Shown: one piece after another, positions 1 to 13,323 of the stretch | How positions within the stretch are numbered: the stretch's first letter is position 1 | How the letters are laid out: every line of letters begins with the position of its first letter | Origin: Williamsia sp. 1135 | GTDB taxonomy: Bacteria; Actinomycetota; Actinomycetes; Mycobacteriales; Mycobacteriaceae | Direction of reading: 5' to 3' | DNA: 64,000 nucleotides | NCBI RefSeq assembly: GCF_002095395.1 | Contig: NZ_MJEI01000104.1 | Coordinates: 62,001-126,000 of the forward strand | The notes under the pieces: generated by a model | What the model saw: the letters and a program-made list of their open reading frames with translations, nothing else | What the model was told of the DNA's origin: nothing | The model's database searches: none | Made by a program: the position numbers and the translations under genes

Positions 1-587
1 AACTCGAGGAGTCGGCGAAAATCCTTGGGGTACATCGCCTGGTGATGTTCGGATACGCAGATTCGGGGATGGCCGGCACCGCGGAGAACGCGAACCCGCT
101 CGCCTTCATGAACATCGGGGTCGAAGAGGCCGCGCAGCGATTGGCCGACGTGCTCGTCGAAGAGCAGGCCGATGTCGTGACAATCTACGACAGCAACGGC
201 GGCTACGGACATCCCGACCACATCCAAGTCCATCACGTGGGGCGTCGCGCAGCCGAGATCGCCGGTACCGCATACGTTTACGAGAGCGTGGTGAACCGTG
301 ACCACATGCAGAAGCTGATCCGGTCGAACCCGAAGTGGACGGAGGAGGACGCGTCGATCGATCTGTCGACCATCGGGTTACCGGACGCCGACATCACCAC
401 CGAGGTCGACGTCAGCGAGTACATGACCGCCAAGCGCGCGGCCATGGTGGCTCACGCGACCCAGATCGGTGACTTCGGGCCCTTTCTGGGCATGACCGAG
501 GACGAATTGCGCGCAGCCTTCGGGCTCGAATGGTTTCGTCGCGTGCGCGGTGTCGACGGACCTCGGGAGCGCTCGCTGCCCCTGTGA
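1..587 (+). CDS. PIG-L family deacetylase (LmbE-like), 5' end cut by window
   Basis: The reading frame is open from base 3 and runs to TGA at 585-587, so this is the C-terminal part of a longer protein; an internal GTG at 42 is not the real start. The visible part begins with a typical PIG-L stretch (AKILGVHRLVMFGYADSGM) and has the family's second metal-site motif, His-Pro-Asp-His, encoded at 210-221. The N-terminal AHPDDE motif must lie upstream of the window. Known members remove N-acetyl groups from glucosamine conjugates using zinc (MshB, Mca, PI de-N-acetylases). Which substrate this one uses cannot be told from the fragment. Confidence 0.8.
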   Translation, partial: LEESAKILGVHRLVMFGYADSGMAGTAENANPLAFMNIGVEEAAQRLADVLVEEQADVVTIYDSNGGYGHPDHIQVHHVGRRAAEIAGTAYVYESVVNRDHMQKLIRSNPKWTEEDASIDLSTIGLPDADITTEVDVSEYMTAKRAAMVAHATQIGDFGPFLGMTEDELRAAFGLEWFRRVRGVDGPRERSLPL

Positions 588-646
588 TCATTGGCTAGGA
601 TTCTCCGCAGTTACTTGATCCCTCTTCGTACAAAGGTGATCGCTCC

Positions 647-2125
647 ATGACCGCTCCGCAGGCCCCGGCTGCCCCGACTCGTAACAGCTGGCTGACGCTG
701 GTCGCGATGACCGGCAGCCTGTCGATGATCATGCTCGACCAGACCGTCGTCACGGTCGCATTGCCGACGATGACCCGGGATCTGCCACTGTCGCCGACCG
801 GTCAGCAGTGGGTGGTCAACGCCTACGTGCTCGCGATGGCCGCGACCGTGGCCCTCGGCGGAAAGCTGGGAGCCAAATACGGTCCCGTCACCACCTTCCG
901 CGCAGGCGTCGCCATCTTCTTCCTGGCTTCGGCCATGTGCGGGCTCGCCCCGTCCGGCTCGTTCGGTGAGGAGTGGATCATCATCGCCCGCTCGACCCAG
1001 GGGCTGGGAGCGGCGCTGATGATGCCGGTGAGCGCGACCATCGTGATGGGCGCATTCCCGTTGTCCATGCGCGGGAAGGCAATGGCCGTCTACGTGGGTA
1101 TCAGCCAGATCTTCCTGGCCGTTGGTCCGTTGCTCGGTGGCGCACTCACCGAATGGGTCAGCTGGCGTGCGGTGTTCTGGCTGAACGTGCCGGTCGGGAT
1201 CATTGCGTTGCTGCTGGTGGCCAGGGCTCGTCCCGATAACGCGAAGCAGCCGTCGTCGGTGATCAAGCCGATCCCGGTGGCGCTGATGATCATCGGTCTC
1301 GGCGTGAGTGTGTACGCCATCCAGCAGGCGGGCACCTGGGGATGGGGATCGACCAAGACGCTCGGACTCCTGACCGCAGGCATCGTCGTCACGGTGATCT
1401 TCGTCTGGTCGCAGCTCAAGACGTCCGACCCACTCGTGCAGGTCCAGTTGCTCGCGCGCCGGGCATTCCTCGGCAACGTGACGGTGCTGTTCGCGACCCA
1501 GTTCAGTCTGCTCGCGATTGTTCTCTACTCGACTCTCTACGTACAGGATCTGCTGGATTACAGCCCGATGATGGCCGGCGTCGCGGCACTGCCGCTGATC
1601 TTTCCCCTGGCGGTGGGCGCTCAGCTGGCCGGTCGCTGGTACGACAAGCAGGGGGTGCGGCCACCGGTGATCGTCGGCATGGCGGTGGCCACGGTGGGTG
1701 TGGTCGTGTGGGCGGCCACGTTCTCGCAACTCGAGTACGTCGTGCAGATACCGGGCATGGTGATCACCGGGTTCGGCCTGGGACTGGTCTTCTCACCGGT
1801 CAACACCGACGCCCTGGGTCGGGTCGGGGCCGCCGAACGAGCGCAGGCCTCGGGCATCGTGCAGACCGTTCGTCAACTCGGCGGCACGCTTGGTGTCGCG
1901 GTGATCGGCGCGATCGTGTTGGCCCAGCAACGCGAGGGCACCCAGGCGGCCCACTCGAGCCAGAATCCGAAGCAGGAGATCATCGACAACTCGGCGGACG
2001 CCATCGCGATCGGATTCTACGCTGCAGCAGCGGTATTCGCGGTCGGCCTCGTCGCGTCGTACTTCCTGCTCTCCAAGGAGCGAGTGGTCGAAGATCCCGA
2101 CAGTGTTCCGGCCGAGAGCTTTTGA
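647..2125 (+). CDS. MFS drug exporter, DHA2 (EmrB/QacA) family
   Basis: The 492-residue protein is almost entirely hydrophobic segments, consistent with the 14-helix DHA2 architecture. After a short N-terminus it has MIMLDQTVVTVALPTM, the motif-D1 region of DHA2 exporters (Asp in helix 1), then GGKLGAKYG as the loop motif A. The start is supported by AAAGGTGAT six bases before ATG. Family members are proton-driven exporters of drugs and other amphipathic compounds in the cytoplasmic membrane; the substrate is unknown. It converges on the acetyltransferase gene 10 bases downstream. No regulator is adjacent inside the window. Confidence 0.85.
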   Translation: MTAPQAPAAPTRNSWLTLVAMTGSLSMIMLDQTVVTVALPTMTRDLPLSPTGQQWVVNAYVLAMAATVALGGKLGAKYGPVTTFRAGVAIFFLASAMCGLAPSGSFGEEWIIIARSTQGLGAALMMPVSATIVMGAFPLSMRGKAMAVYVGISQIFLAVGPLLGGALTEWVSWRAVFWLNVPVGIIALLLVARARPDNAKQPSSVIKPIPVALMIIGLGVSVYAIQQAGTWGWGSTKTLGLLTAGIVVTVIFVWSQLKTSDPLVQVQLLARRAFLGNVTVLFATQFSLLAIVLYSTLYVQDLLDYSPMMAGVAALPLIFPLAVGAQLAGRWYDKQGVRPPVIVGMAVATVGVVVWAATFSQLEYVVQIPGMVITGFGLGLVFSPVNTDALGRVGAAERAQASGIVQTVRQLGGTLGVAVIGAIVLAQQREGTQAAHSSQNPKQEIIDNSADAIAIGFYAAAAVFAVGLVASYFLLSKERVVEDPDSVPAESF

Positions 2126-2135
2126 CCGATCGGTG

Positions 2136-2681
2136 TCAGATCGCCCCCCGGTCGGTCCGCAGGAGTCCATGAACCACCAGGTCGTGCCTTTGGCCGTTCC
2201 GGCCGAGGACGGCCGAACGCAACACCCCCTCCTCGACGAAGCCGCATCGGTGGGCAACGATGCGCGAGGCCGTATTCGAAGCGTATGCGTCGAGACCGAC
2301 TCGGACGGCCCCGATCTGCCACGAATACCCGATGAGCAGCCGGGTCGCACGGGTGGCCACACCCCGGCCCCGGGCGTGCGGCGCCACCGAATATCCGATC
2401 TTGGTGACAGCATCCTCGTCCTCGGCGCGTAGCCCGCACAGCCCGAGGAAATCGTCGCCAGGATCAACGATGGCGAGGTCGAAACCCGGCCACACCCTGG
2501 TCGATCTGCTCTCGACGAAATCGCGGGCGTCCGCCTCGGTGTAGGGCTGCGGTACAACGGTGAACTCCGCGGTGACCGGATCCTGGCTGGCTGCGAGCAC
2601 CGACGGGATATCGCCCGCCTCGAGCGGTCGCAGCGTGATCACGTCATCGGCGATCGTCGGAATACGGCGCGGCCAGTCCAT
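2136..2681 (-). CDS. GNAT N-acetyltransferase, RimJ/RimL type
   Basis: 181 residues with the GNAT fold signature: an N-terminal ITLRPLEAGD strand, and motif A around APHARGRGVATRAT (residues about 95-110), which binds the acetyl-CoA pyrophosphate, followed by the late N-x-x-S-x-x-x-x-x-x-x-x-GF pattern (NTASRIVAHRCGF) typical of RimL-like enzymes. These transfer an acetyl group to a protein N-terminus or small amine; the acceptor is not predictable. The ATG at 2681 is divergent from the membrane-protein gene at 2754, so the 72-base gap must serve both directions. Its 3' end faces the MFS gene. Confidence 0.8.
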   Translation of the reverse strand: MDWPRRIPTIADDVITLRPLEAGDIPSVLAASQDPVTAEFTVVPQPYTEADARDFVESRSTRVWPGFDLAIVDPGDDFLGLCGLRAEDEDAVTKIGYSVAPHARGRGVATRATRLLIGYSWQIGAVRVGLDAYASNTASRIVAHRCGFVEEGVLRSAVLGRNGQRHDLVVHGLLRTDRGAI

Positions 2682-2712
2682 GTGCCCACGGTAATGCCGA
2701 GACGGCCTCGTT

Positions 2713-2731
2713 TAAGGTTCAACGTGAACCT
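2713..2731 (+). promoter_or_regulatory. Promoter -10 overlapped by a 17-bp palindrome
   Basis: TAAGGT at 2713-2718 fits a TANNNT -10 box for the rightward gene at 2754. It overlaps a perfect inverted repeat at 2715-2731: AGGTTCA, three bases (ACG), TGAACCT. A dyad over the -10/start point is where a repressor would sit. The half-site resembles MerR-family sites, but no regulator gene is adjacent. The same dyad could also act on the divergent acetyltransferase. Confidence 0.4.
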
Positions 2732-2753
2732 GTAGACGACGAATGGGAATTGC

Positions 2754-5713
<2,960 letters not shown>

Positions 5714-5724
5714 CTTGCGCCGAC

Positions 5725-6959
<1,235 letters not shown>

Positions 6960-6966
6960 GTGACGT

Positions 6967-7842
6967 ATGCGTGGAATCATCCTGGCCGGGGGAACCGGAA
7001 CTCGGCTGCATCCCATAACTCAAGGTGTCAGCAAACAATTGGTCCCGGTCTATGACAAACCGATGATCTACTATCCGTTGACGACGCTGATGCTCGCGGG
7101 TATTCGGGAAATCTTGATAATCACCACTCCGCATGACGAACAGGCATTTCGATCACTGCTCGGCGACGGCAGCCAATTCGGGCTGACTCTGACCTACCGG
7201 GTTCAGGAGAGCCCTGACGGCCTGGCGCAGGCCTTTGTCCTCGGTGCCGACCACATCGGCTCCGACTCGGTGGCGCTGGTCCTCGGCGACAATATTTTTT
7301 ACGGCCCGGGTTTGGGTTCGCAACTGGGACGATTCCATGACATCGAAGGCGGCGCAGTCTTCGCTTATTGGGTGCGTAATCCCCAGGCTTATGGCGTGGT
7401 CGATTTCAACAGCGACGGCACAGCGATCGATCTGCAAGAAAAGCCGGAGAAACCCAAGTCCAATTTTGCGGTTCCGGGTTTGTATTTCTATGACAACAAC
7501 GTTGTCGAGATTGCGGCGAACCTCGAGCCCAGTGCGCGCGGCGAGTACGAGATCACCGACGTCAACCGCGCCTACCTCGACAAAGGCCTACTCCAGGTCG
7601 AGGTGCTGCCACGCGGCACAGCGTGGCTCGACACCGGCACCTTCGACTCGCTGCTCGATGCCGGCAACTTCGTCCGCACCGTCGAAGAACGTCAAGGACT
7701 CAAGATCGCCGTCCCCGAAGAAGTCGCGTGGCGCCGCGGTTTCATCGACGACGACCAGCTCCGCGCGCGGGCGCAGGGCCTGACCAAATCGGGATACGGC
7801 ACCTACCTTCTCGATCTCCTCGAACGCGGTAAGGAACACTGA
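6967..7842 (+). CDS. rmlA: Glucose-1-phosphate thymidylyltransferase
   Basis: 291 residues, the usual RmlA length. The N-terminal signature [20 protein letters not shown] (nucleotide-binding loop) is followed by [16 protein letters not shown] and the [11 protein letters not shown] metal/nucleotide site. It makes dTDP-glucose from dTTP and glucose-1-phosphate, the committing step of the rhamnose pathway. There is no ribosome-binding site; a TAAGGT box ends seven bases before the ATG, which points to leaderless translation. The first half of the gene uses more A/T-ending codons than its neighbours. rmlC follows five bases downstream. Confidence 0.95.
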   Translation: MRGIILAGGTGTRLHPITQGVSKQLVPVYDKPMIYYPLTTLMLAGIREILIITTPHDEQAFRSLLGDGSQFGLTLTYRVQESPDGLAQAFVLGADHIGSDSVALVLGDNIFYGPGLGSQLGRFHDIEGGAVFAYWVRNPQAYGVVDFNSDGTAIDLQEKPEKPKSNFAVPGLYFYDNNVVEIAANLEPSARGEYEITDVNRAYLDKGLLQVEVLPRGTAWLDTGTFDSLLDAGNFVRTVEERQGLKIAVPEEVAWRRGFIDDDQLRARAQGLTKSGYGTYLLDLLERGKEH

Positions 7843-7847
7843 CACTC

Positions 7848-8468
7848 ATGCTGATCGAACCGCTGGCCATCGATGGCGCCTGGAAGATCACCCCGAAGAA
7901 GTTCGGTGATCCGCGCGGCCTGTTCATGGAAGCCTTTCGCGCTGACGTGCTCTCCGAGGCCATCGGGCACCCGTTCGACCTGCAGCAGCAGAACCTGTCG
8001 GTGTCGGCAGCAGGTGTGCTGCGCGGTGTCCATTTCGCTGATGTCCCACCGGGACAAGCGAAGTACGTGAGCTGTCCGCGCGGGGCGATCTTCGACGTCG
8101 TCGTCGACATCCGGGTCGGGTCGCCGACCTTCGGTGCCTGGGACGGAGTGCTCCTCGATGACGTCGACCGTCGTGCGGTGTACGTGGGTGAGGGACTCGG
8201 CCACGCCTTCGTCTCGCTCGAAGACGATTCGGTGGTCACCTATCTGTGCTCGACCGGTTACAACCCGACCGGCGAACACGGTATCCACCCCCTCGATCCC
8301 GAGGTCGGCATCGAGTTCCCGACCACCGCCCGCGACGGCTCCCCGCTGCAGTTCACGTTGTCGGACAAAGACACCGACGCCCCGAGTCTCTCCGAAGCCC
8401 GCTCGATGGGACTGCTGCCCGGCCACGATGACGTCGCTGCCTTCCTCCGCGGACTCGCCGAAAGCTGA
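7848..8468 (+). CDS. rmlC: dTDP-4-dehydrorhamnose 3,5-epimerase
   Basis: 206 residues, a cupin-fold epimerase. Characteristic segments are FGDPRGLFMEAF near residues 20-31, QQQNLSVSAAGVLRGVHF (53-70) with the catalytic His of the RGxHF motif, and YVGEGLGHAFVSLEDDSVVTYLCS containing the Tyr/His region. It converts dTDP-4-keto-6-deoxyglucose to dTDP-4-keto-L-rhamnose. It sits five bases behind rmlA, so the two form one operon; rmlD is not in the window. Its end converges on the ABC importer cluster 11 bases away. Confidence 0.95.
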   Translation: MLIEPLAIDGAWKITPKKFGDPRGLFMEAFRADVLSEAIGHPFDLQQQNLSVSAAGVLRGVHFADVPPGQAKYVSCPRGAIFDVVVDIRVGSPTFGAWDGVLLDDVDRRAVYVGEGLGHAFVSLEDDSVVTYLCSTGYNPTGEHGIHPLDPEVGIEFPTTARDGSPLQFTLSDKDTDAPSLSEARSMGLLPGHDDVAAFLRGLAES

Positions 8469-8479
8469 TCTCCGCACTC

Positions 8480-9079
8480 TCAGAGCAGTTCGGTTGTGGT
8501 CGAACACAACTCGTCGATGATGTCGGGATCGTGGCTGACCAGCACGATGCCGGTGCCACCGGCGGCGATCGACCGCAGCATCGTCACGACATCGGCGGAT
8601 GCGATGGGGTCGAGCATCGCGGTGGGCTCGTCGCACATCAGATAGCGCGGCTGCTGCACCAGCGCGCGGGCCAGGCAGGCGCGTTGCAATTGACCGTCGC
8701 TGACCTGGGAGGGGAACCGGGAGAGCAGCTCCCGGTCCAGCCCGGTCCGTCGGGCGAACAACACGGGATCGACGCGGCGGCGGGTGATGTCACCCGGTTC
8801 GGTGATGATGCGCGCCAGCGTCCATCTCGGGTTGCAGACGAGCCTGGGGTGCTGGTCGAGCATCGCGATGGATCCCACCGGGGCGAGCGGGTCACCGTCG
8901 AAGAGAACAGTGCCGGAGTCCGGGCGGCGCAACCCGGCGAGCAACCGCAGCAGCGTGGTCTTGCCGGTGCCGGAGCGCCCGTAGATACCGCTGATCGCGG
9001 CGGTCGGGACCGCGAAGTCCTTGCCGTCCAGCACGATGTGATCGCCGAAGCGGACGGTCACGTTCTCGGCCGAGATCAT
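8480..9079 (-). CDS. Peptide/nickel-type ABC importer ATPase (second ATPase, DppF/NikE-like)
   Basis: 199 residues, short for this subfamily because it lacks the usual C-terminal oligopeptide-binding extension. Walker A is GRSGTGKTT, the signature region reads VSDGQLQRACLARAL (D in place of the first S/G of LSGGQ), and Walker B is YLMCDEPTAMLD. The ATG at 9079 overlaps the previous stop as ATGA; a longer upstream frame exists but overlaps the other ATPase deeply and is not used. It is the last gene of a five-gene operon and pairs with the first ATPase at the membrane. Confidence 0.85.
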   Translation of the reverse strand: MISAENVTVRFGDHIVLDGKDFAVPTAAISGIYGRSGTGKTTLLRLLAGLRRPDSGTVLFDGDPLAPVGSIAMLDQHPRLVCNPRWTLARIITEPGDITRRRVDPVLFARRTGLDRELLSRFPSQVSDGQLQRACLARALVQQPRYLMCDEPTAMLDPIASADVVTMLRSIAAGGTGIVLVSHDPDIIDELCSTTTELL

Positions 9080-9837
9080 GCCTGCACTCCTGCGAACAAT
9101 CGGCCGATGTAGCCGTCGGCACTGGACAGCACCCGCGTCGGAGCGTCCTGCAGGACGACCTCGCCGACGCGCATGACGGCGACGGAATCGCAGATCTGCG
9201 AGCGAAGCAAGGACTTGAGTTCGTGCGTGACCACCAGCACCGCGCATCCGTCGTCGGCGATCGCGCGCAGCAGTTTCCACACCAGGTCTGCGAGGTCTGG
9301 GTCGAGTGCGGAGGTGGGTTCGTCGGCGATGACGAGTGCAGGCCGGCCGGCGATGGCCGCGGCGATGGCGGCGCGCTGGGCCATCCCCCCGGACAGTTCA
9401 TGCGGGTACAACGTCAAAGCGTCCTTCGGAAGCCCGACCAGGGCGGCCAATTCTGCGGCGTCGCGGTCACTCTCGAGAATCCGGACAACCTCGGCGAGTT
9501 GTGATCCCAGGGTCCGGACGGGCGTGAACGACGTCGCGGGCGACTGTGGGACCAGGCCGACCGTCCGTCCGCGCAGGGCACGCCACCGACGTTCGTCCTC
9601 GAATGCGATGGTGTCGTCGCCGATCACCAGTTCGCCGGTTGCCGACGAACCCGGCGGTAGCAATCCGCACAACGCCAGAGCCACCAGGGATTTGCCGCAG
9701 CCCGATTCGCCGACGAGCGCGGTGACCTGACCACCCTCGACGTCGAGGTCGACGCCCCGCAGGCCGGCCACGAGATCGCGGTGTCGACCTCGGGTCGCGA
9801 TTTTCACGCCGAAGCGGCGCAGGTGCGCTGCGCTCAC
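9076..9837 (-). CDS. Peptide/nickel-type ABC importer ATPase (first ATPase, DppD/NikD-like)
   Basis: 253 residues. Walker A GESGCGKSL, signature LSGGMAQRAAIAAAIAG and Walker B LVIADEPTSALD are all intact, with the H-loop in VVTHELKS. Its GTG start at 9837 overlaps the upstream permease stop as GTGA, and its own stop overlaps the next ATPase start, so the operon is tightly coupled. The protein energises import with the other ATPase. The substrate is set by the binding protein: peptide, nickel or a metal chelate. Confidence 0.88.
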   Translation of the reverse strand: MSAAHLRRFGVKIATRGRHRDLVAGLRGVDLDVEGGQVTALVGESGCGKSLVALALCGLLPPGSSATGELVIGDDTIAFEDERRWRALRGRTVGLVPQSPATSFTPVRTLGSQLAEVVRILESDRDAAELAALVGLPKDALTLYPHELSGGMAQRAAIAAAIAGRPALVIADEPTSALDPDLADLVWKLLRAIADDGCAVLVVTHELKSLLRSQICDSVAVMRVGEVVLQDAPTRVLSSADGYIGRLFAGVQA

Positions 9838-10658
9838 CAGACCTGCCCTCCCGGGGGTTGCATCTGCTTACGCAGGATCGAGCCACCGGCGGCGAATGCG
9901 AGTGCGGTGACGATCAACGCCATCGCGGGGACGACGAGGGTCCACCACGCTCCCAGCATCACATCGCCTCGCGCCTGTCCGAGCAGGGTGCCGAGACTCG
10001 CGCGGTCGGGGGACAGTCCGACGCCGAGGAACGACAACGTCGACTCATGCCAGACAGCATGGGGGAGCAGCATCATCATCGCGACCAGGGCCTGTCCACC
10101 TACCGCCGGCAGAAGGTGGTTGCGGGCGACGAACCAGCGACCCGCACCGGCGAGCCGCGCGGACTTGACCCATCCCGCTTCGGCGTTCGACAGCAGTTCG
10201 GCCCGCACGACCCGCGCGACCGACGGCCAGTGGGTCAGAGAGATCGACAGGATGATCGCCAGTGGATCACCGCGCCAGAGTGCAGCGATGACGATCCCGA
10301 CGACGAGGTGGGGAAGCGCGTTGACCCCGTCGACAATGCGCATCACCACCGCGTCGACCCAGCCGCCGGCCGCGATCGATCCGACCCCGACGACCACTCC
10401 GAGCAGCGTCGCCGCCACCGCGCAGATCGCGGCGATCACCAGGGAGATACGCAGTCCCTGCGCGGTTCTCACCAGTAGGTCATAGCCGGAATGGTCGGTG
10501 CCGAATGGGTGCCCCGACCCCGGGGCCTGCAGGGCCGTAGCGAAATCGGCGACCTGATCACCCGCTGCCATCGGTATGACGATGGCGAGCAGTGCGATCG
10601 CTGCGACCAGCAACCACGGCCAGCCGAGCCGCAGTCGCGTGGCGATCATGGTGGTCAT
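9834..10658 (-). CDS. Peptide/nickel-type ABC importer permease (DppC/NikC-like)
   Basis: 274 residues with about six membrane helices. The N-terminal part has the DppC-type HPFGTDHSGYDLLVRTAQGLRIS segment, and the cytoplasmic coupling loop (SVARVVRAELLSNAEAGWVKSARLAGAG, the EAA region) lies near residues 145-172. It forms the membrane channel with the following-described DppB-like permease. The start overlaps the upstream stop as ATGA; a second in-frame ATG lies nine bases later and could also serve. Confidence 0.88.
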   Translation of the reverse strand: MTTMIATRLRLGWPWLLVAAIALLAIVIPMAAGDQVADFATALQAPGSGHPFGTDHSGYDLLVRTAQGLRISLVIAAICAVAATLLGVVVGVGSIAAGGWVDAVVMRIVDGVNALPHLVVGIVIAALWRGDPLAIILSISLTHWPSVARVVRAELLSNAEAGWVKSARLAGAGRWFVARNHLLPAVGGQALVAMMMLLPHAVWHESTLSFLGVGLSPDRASLGTLLGQARGDVMLGAWWTLVVPAMALIVTALAFAAGGSILRKQMQPPGGQVW

Positions 10659-11635
10659 GCGCGCATCCCGATCCTGGGGTCCAGTGCGGTGGCCGCGGCG
10701 TCGGACAGGGCGGAGCCGAGCAGTACGGCCAGGGCTGCGCCGACGGTCAGGGTGGCCAACAGTGAGAAGTCCAGAGCCGACGCGGATTCGACGAGCACCG
10801 CTGCGACGCCGGGCCAGCCGAAAACCGTCTCCACGATGGCGGCGCCGGCGATCACCTCGGGAAGTCGGGTGCCGAGCAGGGCCAGGGTCGGCGCGATCGA
10901 GGAGGGCACGATGTGGCCCTTGAGCAAGGTCCAGCCGTGGATGCCGCGGGCCCGTGCAGCGCGGATGGCATCCGTACCGGCGGTGTCGACGACGGCAGCT
11001 CTCGTGGTCAGCAACAGCCAGGGCACCTGCGAGATGGTCAGTGCGACAAAGGGAAGTACCGCGTGAGCGACGATCCCGCCGACCGTGTACGGATCGCCTG
11101 GTGAGCGGGCTCCCGACGTCGGGAACAGGCCGAGGCCGACAGCCAGCACCGCGACCAGCACCAGCGACACCACGAATGGCGGGACTGCGGCGAAGGTGGC
11201 CGACAACGCCGAGCAGATCTTGTCGAGCACTCCGCCGCGACGCATCCCGGCCAACGCGCCCAGGGTGACCGCGATGAGGGTCGCGGCGACCAGGGCGGCG
11301 ACCGACAGGCCCAGGGTGAACGGCATCCGCTGGGCGAGAACCGCCTCGACGGATTGCGACTGCGTCGACGACCAGCCGAGGTCGCCGGTGAACAGGTCAC
11401 CGAGCCAGTGCCACCAGGCGGTGTACCAGGAGACGTCGGTGTCGTAGGCGGCCTGCACCGCCTGCCGCTGTGACAGGGTCGCCGACTGGTAGTTGTCCCC
11501 GAGATAGACCGCCAGTGGATCGAAGGGCGAGAGCGAGGCGATCGCGAACATCGCCGCCGACACCGCCAGCGTCACCGGAACCGCGATCACCGTGCGGATA
11601 CCCAGCAGGCGCGCGGCAGGCGCGAGGCGGCTCAC
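10655..11635 (-). CDS. Peptide/nickel-type ABC importer permease (DppB/NikB-like)
   Basis: 326 residues, about six helices; the DppB-type periplasmic region (LGDNYQSATLSQRQAVQAAYDTDVS) and the EAA coupling loop (DAIRAARARGIHGWTLLKGH) are clear. I place the start at GTG 11635 because it overlaps the binding-protein stop as GTGA, exactly the coupling used at every other junction in this operon; a further GTG at 11662 would extend 27 bases into the upstream gene and has no such logic. Confidence 0.85.
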   Translation of the reverse strand: MSRLAPAARLLGIRTVIAVPVTLAVSAAMFAIASLSPFDPLAVYLGDNYQSATLSQRQAVQAAYDTDVSWYTAWWHWLGDLFTGDLGWSSTQSQSVEAVLAQRMPFTLGLSVAALVAATLIAVTLGALAGMRRGGVLDKICSALSATFAAVPPFVVSLVLVAVLAVGLGLFPTSGARSPGDPYTVGGIVAHAVLPFVALTISQVPWLLLTTRAAVVDTAGTDAIRAARARGIHGWTLLKGHIVPSSIAPTLALLGTRLPEVIAGAAIVETVFGWPGVAAVLVESASALDFSLLATLTVGAALAVLLGSALSDAAATALDPRIGMRA

Positions 11636-13215
11636 CGCGTCCAGGCGGCGGTATGCCACCACGGGCCCCAGGCGACCCCGTGGGAGTGCGGCTCGAGGAT
11701 CGGGGGGCTCTGCTGCCAGCGCAGATCCCGGTAGGCGTACGTGTGGTCGAGGAACGCGAGGAACACATACGACGGCTCGGCCATGTACAGCGACTGGATC
11801 TGCCGATATCTCGCGTCGTTCTCCGGCGAGGGCGCCGACTCGCGGGCCTGCTCCAGTACGGTGTCCATCCCAGGCGGGGCGAAGTCACCCGGATTCGAGT
11901 ACGGCGACGAATCCGGCACGCGGGTGTGCAGGGTGTCGAACACCTGCGAGTCGATGCTGTACGGCGTTGCTCCGCCGCCGAGCACGACCGCTGAGGTACC
12001 CAGCAACGTCTCGATGTCGTCCCAACTGCTGCCCCGCGGAGTGACCTTGATACCAAGCGGCTGCATGGCGGCTGCGAAGGCGACTGCCAGGTTGCGACGC
12101 AGGGTGTCCTGAGCGTTGTAGAGCAGTTCGAATGAGGCTTCTCGACCGTCCTTCTCACGGATGCCGCCCGGCCCCGCGACCCATCCTGCGGCATCGAGTA
12201 CGGATTCGGCGCCGGTGGCGTCGAACGCGAACTCGGCGTCGGGGTTGAAGGCGTCACCGTAGACCGCCGCGACGGGCGTGCTGGCGGCGCGGCCGTGGCC
12301 ATCGAGGACATCGGTGATCACGGCCTCGCGGTCGATGCCGAGGTTCATCGCCAGCCGGGCCCGCGGGTCGGCGGTGAACGGGTTCTCTGCGGGAAATGAC
12401 ACCCCGCGCCAGTCGGCGGATTGGACGCCCACGGTTTCTACACCATCGCGATTGCTGACCGCTGCAAGCATTTTCGGGGGGAGGCTCACGCCGTCGACCT
12501 CGCCGGCCGCGATCCGCTGAGCTCGGGTGTTGTCATCGGGTGTGTAGGTGAACACCAGCGACGTCACCTCGGGGGCCGCACCCCAGTAGTCCTCGCGTGC
12601 AGTCATCACCGCCTGGTCGGGCCGCAGACTCTCCAGCGCGTACGGACCGGTGCCCACCGGCGCGGTGTTCAGGGCCCAGTCGGCGGCGGGGGCGTCTTCG
12701 ATCTTCTCCGAGGGGGCGATACCGAGCAGTAGGTAGGGCGAGGGGTCTGCGTCGGTGTCCATGGTGACCACGACAGCGCCTGATCCATCGGCCCTGATGC
12801 CGACGATGGGGGTGAAGTTGGTGGAGATCTCCGACGCCACAACAGGATTGCGCACCGCGGCGTAGGTCGCGACCACATCCGCCGAGTCGAGGGCGGACCC
12901 GTCCGAGAATCTCACCCCGGCCCGCAACGGTAGTCGCCACTCTCGTGGGGCGATCAGTTCGGGCTCTGAGGTTGCCAGCGACGGAACAAGATCCGGCAAG
13001 CGGTCGTCGGTGTCGGCTTGCGGTCGGAGCAGGCCTTCGTAGATCGGCGAGACGCCGAGTTCGCCGTAGCCGGCGACCGGGTTGTAGCCGCCGAGTTCCT
13101 GGCTGTCGGCGAGAACGATGCGATCCGGTCGCTCGTCCCGCGTTCCCGAGCAGGCGCCGATGGCGAGTGCGGCAGCGCTCATCACGACCACCGCCCGCAG
13201 GCCACTTCGACGCAC
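11632..13215 (-). CDS. ABC importer substrate-binding lipoprotein (family 5: peptide/nickel/metallophore)
   Basis: 527 residues. A lipoprotein signal peptide is clear: basic start, hydrophobic core and lipobox IGAC with the lipidated Cys at residue 22. The rest matches the SBP family-5 fold (ELGGYNPVAGYGELGVSPIYEGL; ARLAMNLGIDREAVI). It captures the substrate outside the membrane and delivers it to the two permeases. GTG at 13215 is preceded by AAGGGA. Control by a His-rich ArsR-type repressor across the intergenic region suggests a metal or metal-chelate cargo rather than plain peptide; that is inference. Confidence 0.85.
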   Translation of the reverse strand: MRRSGLRAVVVMSAAALAIGACSGTRDERPDRIVLADSQELGGYNPVAGYGELGVSPIYEGLLRPQADTDDRLPDLVPSLATSEPELIAPREWRLPLRAGVRFSDGSALDSADVVATYAAVRNPVVASEISTNFTPIVGIRADGSGAVVVTMDTDADPSPYLLLGIAPSEKIEDAPAADWALNTAPVGTGPYALESLRPDQAVMTAREDYWGAAPEVTSLVFTYTPDDNTRAQRIAAGEVDGVSLPPKMLAAVSNRDGVETVGVQSADWRGVSFPAENPFTADPRARLAMNLGIDREAVITDVLDGHGRAASTPVAAVYGDAFNPDAEFAFDATGAESVLDAAGWVAGPGGIREKDGREASFELLYNAQDTLRRNLAVAFAAAMQPLGIKVTPRGSSWDDIETLLGTSAVVLGGGATPYSIDSQVFDTLHTRVPDSSPYSNPGDFAPPGMDTVLEQARESAPSPENDARYRQIQSLYMAEPSYVFLAFLDHTYAYRDLRWQQSPPILEPHSHGVAWGPWWHTAAWTR

Positions 13216-13238
13216 CGTCAGATCCCTTCGACACCGAT

Positions 13239-13258
13239 ATGTGTCTGTGCAGACACAT
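13239..13258. promoter_or_regulatory. 20-bp palindromic operator between importer and ArsR gene
   Basis: Perfect dyad: ATGTGTCTG, two bases, CAGACACAT. On the minus strand it overlaps a TAATGT -10 box (13260-13255) for the importer. On the plus strand it covers the expected -35 region of the regulator, whose TACCCT -10 lies at 13271-13276. Size and placement fit an ArsR-family operator that represses both directions. Confidence 0.65.
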
Positions 13259-13323
13259 TAACGCGTGTCGTACCCTAACACCGGACGCAGCGGACGGCAG
13301 TACGAGCGGCGAAGGGACTGGCG

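Noticed and set aside
611-1729. Long minus-strand frame (372 codons) opposite the MFS gene
   Set aside because: It is His/Arg/Asp-rich with no domain and exactly mirrors the codon bias of the transporter gene; a shadow of high-GC coding.
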